NCBI RefSeq assembly: GCF_014698045.1
Contig: NZ_JACJSE010000005.1
Span: 248,001-312,000 of the forward strand
Source: Aulosira sp. FACHB-615
GTDB taxonomy: Bacteria; Cyanobacteriota; Cyanobacteriia; Cyanobacteriales; Nostocaceae
Direction: 5' to 3'
Length of the DNA: 64,000 nucleotides
Numbering within the stretch: position 1 is the first letter of the stretch; every line of letters begins with the position of its first letter. This document shows positions 24,253 to 33,229 of this stretch, in pieces. A program made the translations under genes and the position numbers. The notes beneath the pieces were generated by a model. That model had not been told where the DNA came from. It was given only the letters and a program-made list of their open reading frames with translations, and did no database searches.

Positions 24253-25812
24253 ATGTCGAATAATCATTATGATTTTATCATCATCGGCACTGGGGCTGGT
24301 GGTGGAACTTTAGCATACAAGTTAGCCCCTAGCGGTAAGAAAATTTTAGTTTTAGAACAAGGTACTTTCTTACCTAGAGAAAAGAATAACTGGGACACAA
24401 AACAAGTATTGCAAAAAAGCTACTACCGTACTAACGATATTTGGTATGACCAAGAAAATAAACAAATCAATCCAGCCGCACATTATTATGTAGGTGGTAA
24501 TACAAAATTTTATGGCGGTGCGTTGTTTAGATTACGCGAACGAGACTTTGAAGAAGTAATTCATCAAGGCGGAATTTCCCCTGCATGGCCATTAAGATAT
24601 AAAGACTTTGCCCCTTATTACGACCAAGCAGAAAAACTTTACGAAGTACATGGAAATCGCGGTTTAGACCCGACAGAACCAGCAACCAATTGTGATTATC
24701 CCTTTCCTGCTATTAGTCATGAACCTTATGTTCAAGAACTATATTTAGGACTAAAAAATCAAGGTTTACATCCATTTTATTTACCTCTCGCCATTAAACT
24801 CAACGAAGTCAACCGTCATTTAAGTGCTTGCATTCGTTGTGATACTTGTGATGGTTTTCCCTGCATGGTTCATGCTAAAGGTGATGCGGAAGTTAATGGG
24901 ATGCGTCCAGCGATCGCCTATAATAATGTCAAACTAATTACTCAAGCCAAAGTTGTTCGCTTACACACTAGCGCATCAGGACAAGAAATCACAAAAGTAG
25001 AAGCAGAAATTCAAGGACAGCCGCAAATCTTTTCTGGCAATATTGTGATTGTGGCTGGAGGTGCAATTAATTCTGCCGCATTATTACTCAAATCTGCTAA
25101 CGATAAACACCCCCAAGGTTTAGCTAATAGTTCACAACTTGTAGGGCGAAATTATATGGTACATAATTGTGCAGTCGTTATGACTTTAAGCACAAAACCA
25201 AACCAAACAATTTTCCCTAAAACTTTAGCACTAACTGATTTTTATTGGGGCGAACATGATTTTCCCTATCCAATGGGTAGCATCCAATCACTGGGTAACA
25301 TCCATAAAGATAGAATTATTGCCTATGGGCCGCCATTAATGCCCAATATTGTTGCCGAAAAAATAGCGAATCATTCTCTAGCTTGGTGGGTAATGAATGA
25401 AGATTTACCTGATGCAAATAATCGGATATCTGTGCAAGGCGATAAAATTGTGATTAACTATCAAAATAACAATCAAATAGCTTTTAATCGCTTAATTCAA
25501 CGCTGGATTAAAACTTTAAAATCCCTTGACCAAGCTACAGAAAATCAGCATTTTTCATTACATATCACTCAACATCTCGGCTTAGATGCTGTTGGTCATC
25601 AATGCGGTACTTGTCGTTTTGGTGAAAATCCCCAAACCTCTGTCTTAGATATTAATTGCCGTACCCACGATATTGATAATCTCTATGTTGTTGATGGCAG
25701 CTTTTTCCCTTCTAGTGCTGCTGTTAACCCATCTCTCACAATTATGGCTAATGCTTTGCGCGTAGGCGAACATTTATTAGGAAGAAGTAAGGGAGTAGGG
25801 AGTAGGGAGTAG
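24253..25812 (+). CDS. GMC-family FAD oxidoreductase
   Basis: 519 residues. FAD-binding Rossmann motif IIIGTGAGGGTLAY near residue 10, GMC middle motif around VAGGAINSAALLLKSA, and the C-terminal active-site block with His in GHQCGTCRFG and Asn in SSAAVNPSLTIMANALRVGE. A cysteine cluster ACIRCDTCDGFPC near residue 197 (C-x2-C-x2-C-x4-C) is unusual for alcohol oxidases and may bind metal or form disulfides. It probably oxidises an alcohol or sugar. The last few codons (KGVGSRE) are made of the gggagta tandem repeat that continues past the stop, so the repeat has supplied the C-terminus and stop codon. Confidence 0.9.
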   Translation: MSNNHYDFIIIGTGAGGGTLAYKLAPSGKKILVLEQGTFLPREKNNWDTKQVLQKSYYRTNDIWYDQENKQINPAAHYYVGGNTKFYGGALFRLRERDFEEVIHQGGISPAWPLRYKDFAPYYDQAEKLYEVHGNRGLDPTEPATNCDYPFPAISHEPYVQELYLGLKNQGLHPFYLPLAIKLNEVNRHLSACIRCDTCDGFPCMVHAKGDAEVNGMRPAIAYNNVKLITQAKVVRLHTSASGQEITKVEAEIQGQPQIFSGNIVIVAGGAINSAALLLKSANDKHPQGLANSSQLVGRNYMVHNCAVVMTLSTKPNQTIFPKTLALTDFYWGEHDFPYPMGSIQSLGNIHKDRIIAYGPPLMPNIVAEKIANHSLAWWVMNEDLPDANNRISVQGDKIVINYQNNNQIAFNRLIQRWIKTLKSLDQATENQHFSLHITQHLGLDAVGHQCGTCRFGENPQTSVLDINCRTHDIDNLYVVDGSFFPSSAAVNPSLTIMANALRVGEHLLGRSKGVGSRE

Positions 25813-25824
25813 GGAGTGGGGAGT
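25790..25824. repeat. gggagta tandem repeat overlapping the 3' end of the GMC gene
   Basis: About five units of gggagta or a close variant span the last codons, the TAG stop and the following bases. The following spacer to 25962 holds more such heptamers and the tttgcgtccttagcggttcg repeat. Confidence 0.85.
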
Positions 25825-25962
25825 AAATACTCATTACTCATTAAGTTTCTTTGTGTACTTTGCGTCCTTAGCGGTTCGTTACATCATTCGACGCATCTCC
25901 ATACAGAATAGGTAATCATTACTCAACTCATCACTCATTACTCCCTACTCCTCACCTCACAA

Positions 25963-26101
25963 GTGTAGGTTTTTAACAAAGTGATGAGTAGCGACTCTAA
26001 AAATCACGATTTAATCAGAGTTCTATCCCCCTCACACCCCTACACCCATACACCCTAAATCAAGGTTTTTGGAACATAACGTAAAAAACCTACACCTGTC
26101 A
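25963..26101. repeat. Repeat family B, copy 1 (about 135 bp, MITE-like)
   Basis: Begins gtgtaggtttttaac and ends gtaaaaaacctacac, so its ends are inverted repeats. Nearly the whole element reappears in the opposite orientation at 45117-45246, sharing blocks such as gatgagtagcgactctaaaa and agttctatcccc. No gene is present; the surrounding 415-base spacer (25813-26227) is made of this element and tandem heptamers. Confidence 0.85.
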
Positions 26102-26227
26102 GCTACTCCCCACTCCCAACTCCCAACTCACCAAACCTAAGTATTATTTCCTTCACAAAAAGACACAATTGGGTAGAATTGGTTAAAGCCATCTCTGCTC
26201 ATCTGAACTAAAGGTCTCAGCAAATCC

Positions 26228-27298
26228 ATGCAACTGAAACTCAGTGCATCTCGTCTACCCTTCGCACCTCTGTTGTTAATTGCGCCGTTTTTCCTCTGGG
26301 GAACAGCAATGGTCGCTATGAAAGGTGTTATTCCCCACACCACACCACTATTCATGGCGGGTGTGCGCTTGTTACCAGCCGGAGTGTTAATTTTGGTCGC
26401 AGCCGCACTGATGGGTAGACCCCAGCCACAGGGTTGGAAAGCCTGGTTATGGATTTCTTTATTTGGGTTGGTTGATGGGACGTTATTCCAAGGCTTTTTA
26501 GCAGAGGGTTTGGTGCGAACCAGTGCCGGGTTAGGATCGGTGATGATTGATTCCCAACCTTTAGCAGTGGCTTTATTATCGCTGTGGCTATTTCAAGAAC
26601 ATATTGGTTTTTGGGGATGGTTAGGACTGGGTTTAGGAGTCACAGGTATTAGCTTAATTGGCTTACCGGATGAGTGGATTTTTCATTTGCTGGGTACGCA
26701 AGGAAATATCACCATTGGTAATTGGCAAGATTTATTTGCTAGTGGTGAATGGTTAATGCTGTTAGCGGCGCTGTCGATGGCTATTGGGACAGTGTTAATT
26801 AGATTTGTGACACGTTATGCTGACCCGGTAAGTGCTACTGGCTGGCACATGATTATTGGTGGTTTGCCATTGTGGGGAGTGTCGGCTTTAACAGAATCTC
26901 AGCAATGGCAGAATATTGTCACACCCGATTGGCTGGCGTTGGGATATGCCACAGTATTTGGTAGTGCGATCGCTTATGCTTTATTCTTTTATTTTGCTTC
27001 TAGTGGTAGTTTAACTAGCCTCAGCTCCCTGACGTTTCTCACACCAGTCTTTGCCCTACTATTTGGTAATCTCTTCCTCTCTGAAATTCTCAGTCCGTTG
27101 CAATGGATAGGCGTTGCGCTAACATTAATCAGCATCTACCTAATTAATCAGCGAGATAACCTAGCCGGACAAAAGCAAACTCTCAATGTCACCGAAACAA
27201 CTACGACACAACAGCCACAAGTTTTAGAAGTATCATCAAAAAAGCTCAATTCCGTTTCTCTCAAGGTGAGAGAACCTGAAGCGGAAACTTTACCCTAA
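26228..27298 (+). CDS. EamA-family (drug/metabolite transporter) permease
   Basis: 356 residues with about ten hydrophobic helices in two homologous halves, the EamA layout. The first half starts FAPLLLIAPFFLWGTAMVAM, and the second half contains GTVLIRFVTRYADPVSATGW and YALFFYFASSGSLTSLSSLT followed by PVFALLFGNLFLSE, all typical. The C-terminal 50 residues form a polar cytoplasmic tail. It probably exports a small metabolite across the plasma membrane; the substrate is unknown. Preceded by a long repeat-filled spacer, so it is likely transcribed alone. Confidence 0.9.
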   Translation: MQLKLSASRLPFAPLLLIAPFFLWGTAMVAMKGVIPHTTPLFMAGVRLLPAGVLILVAAALMGRPQPQGWKAWLWISLFGLVDGTLFQGFLAEGLVRTSAGLGSVMIDSQPLAVALLSLWLFQEHIGFWGWLGLGLGVTGISLIGLPDEWIFHLLGTQGNITIGNWQDLFASGEWLMLLAALSMAIGTVLIRFVTRYADPVSATGWHMIIGGLPLWGVSALTESQQWQNIVTPDWLALGYATVFGSAIAYALFFYFASSGSLTSLSSLTFLTPVFALLFGNLFLSEILSPLQWIGVALTLISIYLINQRDNLAGQKQTLNVTETTTTQQPQVLEVSSKKLNSVSLKVREPEAETLP

Positions 27299-27434
27299 TT
27301 TGTTTACATAGCTCAAGTACTGGGGAAGAATAAATAATCACAAAAGTCTGTTAACCATACTTAACATTTAGACATAATAGAGGCTATTGTGGTATGGATA
27401 ATTTCAAAATTACCTTCAGGCTAAAGCTTGCAAT

Positions 27435-28604
27435 ATGAGGCGATGTCCTTCCTCTATCCTGGTATTCATCTGGTTGACTAGTCTGGGTTTTTACCCCAAC
27501 CGTCCAAGTACAGCCACATCTAACCCTACATACCCAAAAATTGCCCAATTCAATTCCCCTCAGCCCACCAAGCAGGCGGTTTTGACACTGGGTAGTCAGG
27601 GGCTGGAAGTACAAAAATTACAATCTCAATTGCAAGGTTTAGGGCTTTACAAAGGGGCGATAGATGGAGCTTACGGTTCTAGTACCCAACTGGCTGTATC
27701 TCAATTTCAAAAAACCAAGGTTTTAAAAAGAACAGATGGCGTTGCTGACCAAACAACTCAGATGAGTCTGAAATATGCCACTGTTTCACAAAATCCGTTT
27801 CCCACTTCGCCAATTGTGGCATCACCCACCCCAGATACTCAACCTAAGCCTCCAGCCAAGTCCAAGAAAAAAGATTTTATTTGGTGGTCATTGCTCGGAG
27901 TGGGAATTTTTGGCAGTCTTGGGTTACTGCTGTTTTTCTTAAAAAGGTTGCGTCAGTCCAAGCAAGCCCAACTACCAGAAGACTCTCCACTACCCGCCTT
28001 GAGTCCAGCAGATGAAGAGTCAGTTCCTGAACCACCGCCAGAATTGGAAAGCTCAACAACTACTCCAGAAACTACCGCACCAGAAACGACATCAGCAGTA
28101 CCAGCAGCAATTATCCCAGTCGAAAAAACTTCTCGTTTAGCCAAGCTGAATATTGTTGATGAATTAATTAAAGATTTACACAGCAGCGACCCAACCAAGC
28201 GGCGCAAAGCAATTTGGGACTTAGGACAGCAAGGTGATTCTCGCGCTATTCAACCTTTAGTAGACTTAATGATTGATGCTGACTCTCAGCAACGCAGCTT
28301 AATTTTGGCGGCGTTGTCCGAAATTAGCACCCGTGTTCTTAAACCAATTAACCGGGCTTTGGCTGTCTCTTTGCAAGATGACAGTCCCCAAGTAAGACAA
28401 AACGCCATCCGTGACTTAACCCGTGTCTACGATACGATGGCGCAAATGAGTCAGATATTAAGCCACGCTCTCGAAGATCCAGATGCAGAAGTACAAGCAA
28501 CCGCAAAGTATGCGTTAACTCAGATGAAGCGAATGCGTGGCTTGGCGGTTCAACCAAATCTACCAGAAGATGTTCCAAAAGATTCTGGGAAATCAGGCTT
28601 ATAA
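27435..28604 (+). CDS. Membrane protein joining a peptidoglycan-binding domain to HEAT repeats
   Basis: 389 residues. An N-terminal hydrophobic segment (7-20) acts as signal or anchor; a PG_binding_1 domain lies at about 48-112 (LTLGSQGLEVQKLQSQLQGL ... GAIDGAYGSSTQLAVSQFQ); a membrane helix at about 148-170; an acidic Pro/Thr-rich linker to about 228; and HEAT-type repeats at about 238-375 (SDPTKRRKAIWDLGQQGD; DSPQVRQNAIRDLTRVYD; DPDAEVQATAKYALTQM). The layout suggests a wall-contacting domain outside and a protein-binding solenoid inside. The stop overlaps the convergent DUF2141 gene by six bases. Confidence 0.85.
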   Translation: MRRCPSSILVFIWLTSLGFYPNRPSTATSNPTYPKIAQFNSPQPTKQAVLTLGSQGLEVQKLQSQLQGLGLYKGAIDGAYGSSTQLAVSQFQKTKVLKRTDGVADQTTQMSLKYATVSQNPFPTSPIVASPTPDTQPKPPAKSKKKDFIWWSLLGVGIFGSLGLLLFFLKRLRQSKQAQLPEDSPLPALSPADEESVPEPPPELESSTTTPETTAPETTSAVPAAIIPVEKTSRLAKLNIVDELIKDLHSSDPTKRRKAIWDLGQQGDSRAIQPLVDLMIDADSQQRSLILAALSEISTRVLKPINRALAVSLQDDSPQVRQNAIRDLTRVYDTMAQMSQILSHALEDPDAEVQATAKYALTQMKRMRGLAVQPNLPEDVPKDSGKSGL

Positions 28605-29054
28605 ATATTTCAGATAAATTTTGATATCTGTATTCGCACCTGCAACTAGAACCGCCGCTTCATCAAATTTGGGCGCTCGATTACGAATTTCTGGGTTTTG
28701 CGAAAATCCAAAACCTTCCAGGGGAAAACCTATGTCACTGCGATTTACAGTAAAATCGTTATTTTCATCGTGCATCACAGCGACGGCATAGTTACCTGCT
28801 TTTAAGTTGCTAAAAGTGATGGTGACAGATTTTTCTGTGATTTTAGTACATTGTCTTTCTAAAACGCGATCGCGATCGCTCGGAAATCCTTGACTACTGG
28901 CAAATATACTGGCGCAAACTTGCCCCTCTGTATTTTTTAAGCCATCAATTTCTACAGTGAGATTCCCGTTAAAACTAGCCCTAGCCATCAATGGCAAAGC
29001 CAAATTTCCCAAAGCTGCAAGCACGACGAGGCTAACTTTCAATTTTTTGCTCAT
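28599..29054 (-). CDS. DUF2141 secreted protein
   Basis: 151 residues from the ATG at 29054, chosen because it gives a proper signal peptide (KKLKVSLVVLAALGNLALPLMARA); an upstream ATG at 29138 would bury it. The mature part matches DUF2141: LTVEIDGLKNTEGQVCASIF, LKAGNYAVAVMHDENND, then GFGFSQNP and APKFDEAAV. The family is periplasmic and of unknown function. Two cysteines (in QVCASI and RQCTKI) may pair. Convergent with, and overlapping by six bases, the HEAT-repeat gene. Confidence 0.9.
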   Translation of the reverse strand: MSKKLKVSLVVLAALGNLALPLMARASFNGNLTVEIDGLKNTEGQVCASIFASSQGFPSDRDRVLERQCTKITEKSVTITFSNLKAGNYAVAVMHDENNDFTVNRSDIGFPLEGFGFSQNPEIRNRAPKFDEAAVLVAGANTDIKIYLKYL

Positions 29055-29143
29055 AAAATTTTTTTCAAAAGAACAAATATGACTACTGTGATGAGTACGT
29101 GCAGAGTTATACTGCCATGATTTGATTAAGATTGGCAAGTATG

Positions 29144-29273
29144 TATAGGAATCCGGTTTGATTTCTGAATTTATTTGTGTAGGTAGGGAATAGGGAATAG
29201 GGAGTTGGGAGTAGGAAATAAGCCTGATCTGAGTGTACTGAGTTTTTTTCCCAAATCAAATACGAGTCCTATA
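29144..29273. repeat. Repeat family C, left copy of an inverted pair flanking a kinase gene
   Basis: Begins tataggaatccggtttgattt and ends aaatcaaatacgagtcctata, so the element has partly matching inverted ends of its own. It contains an internal gggaatag/gggagt tract. It is nearly identical, in reverse orientation, to 30909-31032. The stop codon of the kinase gene (29269-29271) lies inside its right end. Confidence 0.85.
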
Positions 29274-30693
29274 TGTTATGTTTCACATCTGATGACAGTC
29301 GTACAGGGATTTGAATGATAAATTCAGTTCCTTTGCCTATTGTAGATAAACACTGTAATTGTCCACCATGCTTTTCCACAACAATTTGGTAGCTAATCGA
29401 TAATCCTAAACCTGTACCTTTACCAACTGGTTTAGTCGTAAAAAATGGGTCGAATAAATGTTTTTGGATTTCTTCAGGAATCCCTGTACCATTATCAATT
29501 ATCCGAATGTTGACTTGATGATCATCAGTCAATTCTGTACGAATCCAAATAGCTGGTTTGTTTAATAAGCTAGAATTGTGAGAATTTAATTCTGAATTTT
29601 TGACAATTGCCTCTTGTATTGCATCAATAGCATTAGACAAAATATTCATAAAAACCTGATTGAGTAGTCCAGCGTAACACTCTATGGGTGGAATTTGACC
29701 ATACTCTTTGATAATGCTAATTTGTTTACCATTGATTTCTTCTTTGAGGCGACTAGATAAAATTAACAGTGTACTATCAATCCCTTCATGAATATCAACT
29801 ATTTTTTTCTCAGCTTCATCAAGGCGAGAAAAATTGCGTAAAGATTGGACAATTTGCCGAATGCGATCGCAACCTAATTTCATTGATACCAACAAATTTG
29901 GAAAATCAGATGCAATATACTCTAAATCTATATCGGAAATCTTATGTTTAATTTTTTTGGCTGGCTCTGGATACTTTTGTTGATACAAACAAATTAGTTC
30001 CAGTAAATCTTGAGTATAACCAACAGCATGAACAAGATTGCCTGCAATAAAGTTGATAGGATTGTTAATTTCGTGAGCGATACCAGCTACTAATTGTCCT
30101 AATGCTGCCATTTTTTCATTTTGCAATAAACGAGTATAGTTATTTTGCAAATCTTGAAAACCAGCTTTAGCAAGTTGTGATTGTTCCTCCGCAAACTGGA
30201 GATGAGTTAAAGTTAAGGCATAAATTTGAGAATAGGCTAAAAGTAATTGATGAAAATCAATAAGACCATACTTTTCTGATGTAGCTGCTACTAGAATTGG
30301 TTCATAAGCAATGTGTAAGGATCTTTGTAATGCTTTCTGAGTCGCTTCTACAACTGTCGTTTCTCCAGGAATCATTAATAAATCTGGCTGAAGAAAGTTA
30401 TATAAATTTTCAATTGGTCGGCGCGAAAATAATCCAAAACTATAGGGACGGCTCATATTCTCAAAAAACTTTTGCCGCGAAATCATGCCTCGAAAACTTT
30501 GGTTTTTAGTCAAAATAATCCCTGGAAGTAAAGGTTCTTGACTAAAAAGTCTAATTAGCTCATCTCCAGGACAATCTAATTCAACCTGAATTTGCCACAT
30601 TGGTAATTCTTGCAAGGTTGACTCTAATCGCAGATTAAGCTCATGAGTATTTGTCATGCTATGTATAGCAAGCATAAAATCAATCCTTTGCAT
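29269..30693 (-). CDS. Sensor histidine kinase with CBS-like N-terminal region
   Basis: 475 residues from the first ATG (30693); a TTG at 30783 is less likely, and ATGs at 30675 and 30657 are alternatives. The N-terminal 170 residues look like a degenerate pair of CBS-type modules (LFSQEPLLPGIILTKNQ ... GMISRQKFFENMSRP ... TVVEATQKALQRS ... LIDFHQLLLAYSQ). A coiled coil leads to the phosphoacceptor block GQLVAGIAHEINNPINFIAG, then the N box FMNILSNAIDAI, DNGTGIP and GKGTGLGLSI. No membrane helix and no attached receiver. The transmitter is closely similar to that of the kinase at 4850-6643. The gene is bracketed by inverted copies of repeat family C, one of which contains its stop codon. Confidence 0.92.
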   Translation of the reverse strand: MQRIDFMLAIHSMTNTHELNLRLESTLQELPMWQIQVELDCPGDELIRLFSQEPLLPGIILTKNQSFRGMISRQKFFENMSRPYSFGLFSRRPIENLYNFLQPDLLMIPGETTVVEATQKALQRSLHIAYEPILVAATSEKYGLIDFHQLLLAYSQIYALTLTHLQFAEEQSQLAKAGFQDLQNNYTRLLQNEKMAALGQLVAGIAHEINNPINFIAGNLVHAVGYTQDLLELICLYQQKYPEPAKKIKHKISDIDLEYIASDFPNLLVSMKLGCDRIRQIVQSLRNFSRLDEAEKKIVDIHEGIDSTLLILSSRLKEEINGKQISIIKEYGQIPPIECYAGLLNQVFMNILSNAIDAIQEAIVKNSELNSHNSSLLNKPAIWIRTELTDDHQVNIRIIDNGTGIPEEIQKHLFDPFFTTKPVGKGTGLGLSISYQIVVEKHGGQLQCLSTIGKGTEFIIQIPVRLSSDVKHNI

Positions 30694-30908
30694 TTTTGGG
30701 TGATATTTCCCAGCTTCGCCCTGAACTATGGTTACAAATTCAGGTACGAAAAAAGCCAGTATTGCCGTATTTAGTTTTCCCAAATTCCGATAATAAATTA
30801 AGATTTAAAATTCTGTTAATTTACCTAGTTTTACAGGGCGATCGCTCTGACAGACAAAATCAATCTGAATTTATCATTTCTCTCATGACTCTGTTTTTGT
30901 CGTGAAAT

Positions 30909-31032
30909 CCTATGGGACTCATATTTGATTTATGAAAAAAATCAGTACACTCAGATCAGGCTTCTTTCCTACTCCCGACTCCCCATTCCCTACCTACACA
31001 AATAAATTCAGAAATCAAACCGGATTCCTATA
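30909..31032. repeat. Repeat family C, right copy (inverted)
   Basis: Reads cctatgggactcatatttgattt ... agtacactcagatcaggctt ... aatcaaaccggattcctata, the reverse complement of 29144-29273 with scattered changes. The spacer from the kinase start to about 30908 (roughly 210 bases, with a HIP1 site near 30840) shows no gene. Confidence 0.85.
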
Positions 31033-31059
31033 TGAGTGTACATTGTCAAGACTAAAGTA

Positions 31060-31194
31060 ACGCCGTGTGCGACTTTCTCTCAAACCTAACCCCCAACCCC
31101 TTCCCTACCAGGGAAGGGGAGCAAGATTCAAAGCCTCTCTCCGTTTCGGGGAGAGGTTTGGAGAGGGGTTTCAAGAATAAGTCGCACATCGCGT
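31060..31194. mobile_element. Repeat family A, copy 1: 135-bp MITE with 6-bp target duplication
   Basis: Ends acgccgtgtgcgactt and aagtcgcacatcgcgt are 16-bp inverted repeats with two mismatches. Inside are two strong hairpins (ccccttccctaccagggaagggg and cctctctccgtttcggggagagg). The same bases aaagta flank both ends (31054-31059 and 31195-31200), a perfect target-site duplication. A copy differing at one position lies at 33996-34130. It encodes no protein, so it would need a transposase from elsewhere. Confidence 0.93.
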
Positions 31195-31252
31195 AAAGTA
31201 TATAGTTGGAGTCTTGTGAATTATTGAATTATCACTACTGAAAAATCTATTG

Positions 31253-32158
31253 ATGAAATCAGCAATTGTACCTGCACCCTTAAAACCTGGAGACTTATTG
31301 CGTGTAATTGCGCCAAGTGGTGCTTTGCGAGAATTTGATGCTTTTAATCAGAGTATAGAAATTTGGCGATCGCACGGTTATCGTGTGGAAATTAGTCCGA
31401 ATATTGAGCAAAGTTGGGGCTATCTCGCGGATAAAGACGAAATCCGCCGTCATCAACTAGCCGCAGCTTGGTGTGATCCTGATTGTCGTGGGATTCTCTG
31501 CGCTAGAGGTGGTTTTGGTAGCACCCGCATTTTAGAAAGTTGGGATTGGCAGAGTCACTCAACAACGCCAAAATGGTTAATTGGATTTTCGGATATTACG
31601 GCTTTGTTGTGGAGCTTGTTTAATGTCGGAATTTCTAGCGTTCATGCGCCTGTATTGACCACATTTGCTAATGAACCAGATTGGTCAAGAGAACGACTAT
31701 TAAATTGGGTAGCCAGAAAACAGATAAACTCCCTTAAAGGCCGTGGTTGGGGTGGGGGAGTGGTATCGGGAATTTTGCTTCCGGGTAATTTGACAGTTGC
31801 AACTCATCTTTTAGGTACACCACTGCAACCTGATTTTACAGATGTGATTTTGGCTTTTGAAGATGTCACCGAAGCACCATATCGGATTGACCGGATGCTA
31901 ACCCAGTGGCGATTGAGTGGAGTTTTATCTAAAGTGCGGGGAATAGTTCTAGGCGGCTTCACTCGCTGCGAACCTCCCGCCAATGTCCCTAGCTTTAGTG
32001 TGGAAGAAGTATTGCGTGATCGCTTGGGTGATTTAGGCATTCCCATTATCTCAGATTTACCCTTTGGTCACGGCGAAGAAAATGCAGCTTTACCAGTGGG
32101 TGTAGAAGTCATATTAGACGGCGATCAAGGAATATTGGATGTTGTAGGGAGTAGATAG
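31253..32158 (+). CDS. ldcA: LD-carboxypeptidase (peptidase family S66)
   Basis: 301 residues from ATG 31253; the TTG at 31250 precedes it directly. Family S66 features: PGDLLRVIAPSG at the N-terminus, ARGGFGSTRIL, the nucleophile Ser in LIGFSDITALLW (near residue 113), the catalytic Glu in AFEDVTEAPYRIDRML and the His in DLPFGHGEENAALPVG. The enzyme trims the terminal D-Ala from murein tetrapeptides during cytoplasmic cell-wall recycling. The last residues VVGSR and the TAG stop are written in a gtagggagta-like repeat. No partner gene of recycling lies nearby. Confidence 0.92.
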   Translation: MKSAIVPAPLKPGDLLRVIAPSGALREFDAFNQSIEIWRSHGYRVEISPNIEQSWGYLADKDEIRRHQLAAAWCDPDCRGILCARGGFGSTRILESWDWQSHSTTPKWLIGFSDITALLWSLFNVGISSVHAPVLTTFANEPDWSRERLLNWVARKQINSLKGRGWGGGVVSGILLPGNLTVATHLLGTPLQPDFTDVILAFEDVTEAPYRIDRMLTQWRLSGVLSKVRGIVLGGFTRCEPPANVPSFSVEEVLRDRLGDLGIPIISDLPFGHGEENAALPVGVEVILDGDQGILDVVGSR

Positions 32159-32200
32159 TAGGTATTCAAAACCCTACACCCTCACACCCATGATTAAAAA

Positions 32201-32273
32201 TGGAGGTTAGCGGACTCGAACCGCTGACATCCTGCTTGCAAAGCAGGCGCTCTACCAACTGAGCTAAACCCCC
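32201..32273 (-). tRNA. tRNA-Ala (anticodon TGC)
   Basis: On the minus strand the sequence starts ggggggtttagctcagttgg-like: acceptor GGGGGTT pairs with AACCTCC with one G-T pair; D arm GCTCAGTTGGTAGAGC; anticodon stem CCTGC/GCAGG around loop TTTGCAA with anticodon TGC; T arm GCGGTTCGAGTCCGC. Discriminator A; the CCA end is not encoded. It is 73 bases long and lies antisense between ldcA and trhO. Confidence 0.97.
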
Positions 32274-32320
32274 GTACAATTAAAAATATTGTACCTGAAG
32301 ATTGTTCCATTTCCAAAGGG

Positions 32321-33229
32321 ATGAACCAAGAAAATACCCAAATTGTTGCAGCATTTTATAAATTTGTCAGTTTGCCTGACTTTGCCGAGAAACAAGAACC
32401 CTTACTGTCTTTCTGTTCAGCACAAGGTATTAAAGGGACAATTTTGTTAGCAGCAGAAGGTATCAACGGCACAATTGCGGGTTCGCGTCAAGGAATTGAT
32501 GCTGTTTTTGCCTATCTAGGTAGCGATCGCCGTTTAGCAGATTTAGAATACAAAGAATCTTACGCTCAAAACCCACCTTTTGAACGAATGAAGGTGCGTT
32601 TAAAGTCGGAAATTGTAACTTTAGGTTTGCCAGAAGTTGACCCCAATCAACAAGTAGGTATTTACGTCACTCCAGCCGAATGGAATGAATTAATTTCTGA
32701 CCCAGAAGTGACAGTAATTGATACGCGCAACGATTATGAAGTCAGAATTGGAACTTTTCAAGGCGCGGAGAACCCCCACACACAATCTTTTCGAGAGTTC
32801 CCAGAATATGTCCAGCATCACCTCGACCCAAATCAACACAAAAAAGTAGCTTTGTTTTGTACGGGGGGGATTCGCTGCGAAAAAGCTTCGTCTTTTATGC
32901 TTGCTCAAGGATTTAGCGAAGTTTATCACCTCAAAGGTGGCATTTTAAAATACTTAGAAGAAATTCCCGCCACCGAAAGCTTATGGGAAGGTGAATGCTT
33001 TGTCTTTGATGAGCGAGTAGCTGTGAGTCATGGTTTGGAAATTGGTAGCCATGAATTGTGCTTTTGTTGTGGACATCCAATTTCTGACAAAGATAAAGCC
33101 TCGCCTCAGTATGAAGAGGGTATTTCTTGTCCCTACTGTTTTGAGCAACTAACGGAAGAAAAACGAGTCCGTCAACAAGAAAAATGGCGACAGTATCAAC
33201 TTCTGCAAGCTAAGGATGATGTTTGTTGA
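32321..33229 (+). CDS. trhO: tRNA uridine(34) hydroxylase TrhO (YceA/rhodanese family)
   Basis: 302 residues. N-terminal TrhO domain (LLAAEGINGTIAGSRQGID), central rhodanese domain with VIDTRNDYEVRIGTF and the active-site loop CTGGIRCEKASSFM carrying the catalytic Cys, then a C-terminal Cys-rich segment (LCFCCGHPIS ... ISCPYCFEQL) that probably binds zinc. TrhO hydroxylates U34 of certain tRNAs with molecular oxygen as the first step of cmo5U or mo5U synthesis. The ATG at 32321 follows AAAGGG. It begins 47 bases after the tRNA-Ala gene, which points the other way. That tRNA has a U34 wobble base (TGC), the kind of site TrhO acts on, though this is chance-compatible. Confidence 0.95.
   Translation: MNQENTQIVAAFYKFVSLPDFAEKQEPLLSFCSAQGIKGTILLAAEGINGTIAGSRQGIDAVFAYLGSDRRLADLEYKESYAQNPPFERMKVRLKSEIVTLGLPEVDPNQQVGIYVTPAEWNELISDPEVTVIDTRNDYEVRIGTFQGAENPHTQSFREFPEYVQHHLDPNQHKKVALFCTGGIRCEKASSFMLAQGFSEVYHLKGGILKYLEEIPATESLWEGECFVFDERVAVSHGLEIGSHELCFCCGHPISDKDKASPQYEEGISCPYCFEQLTEEKRVRQQEKWRQYQLLQAKDDVC

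Noticed and set aside
29055..29138. Longer start for the DUF2141 gene
   Set aside because: It would place 28 polar residues before a clear signal peptide.
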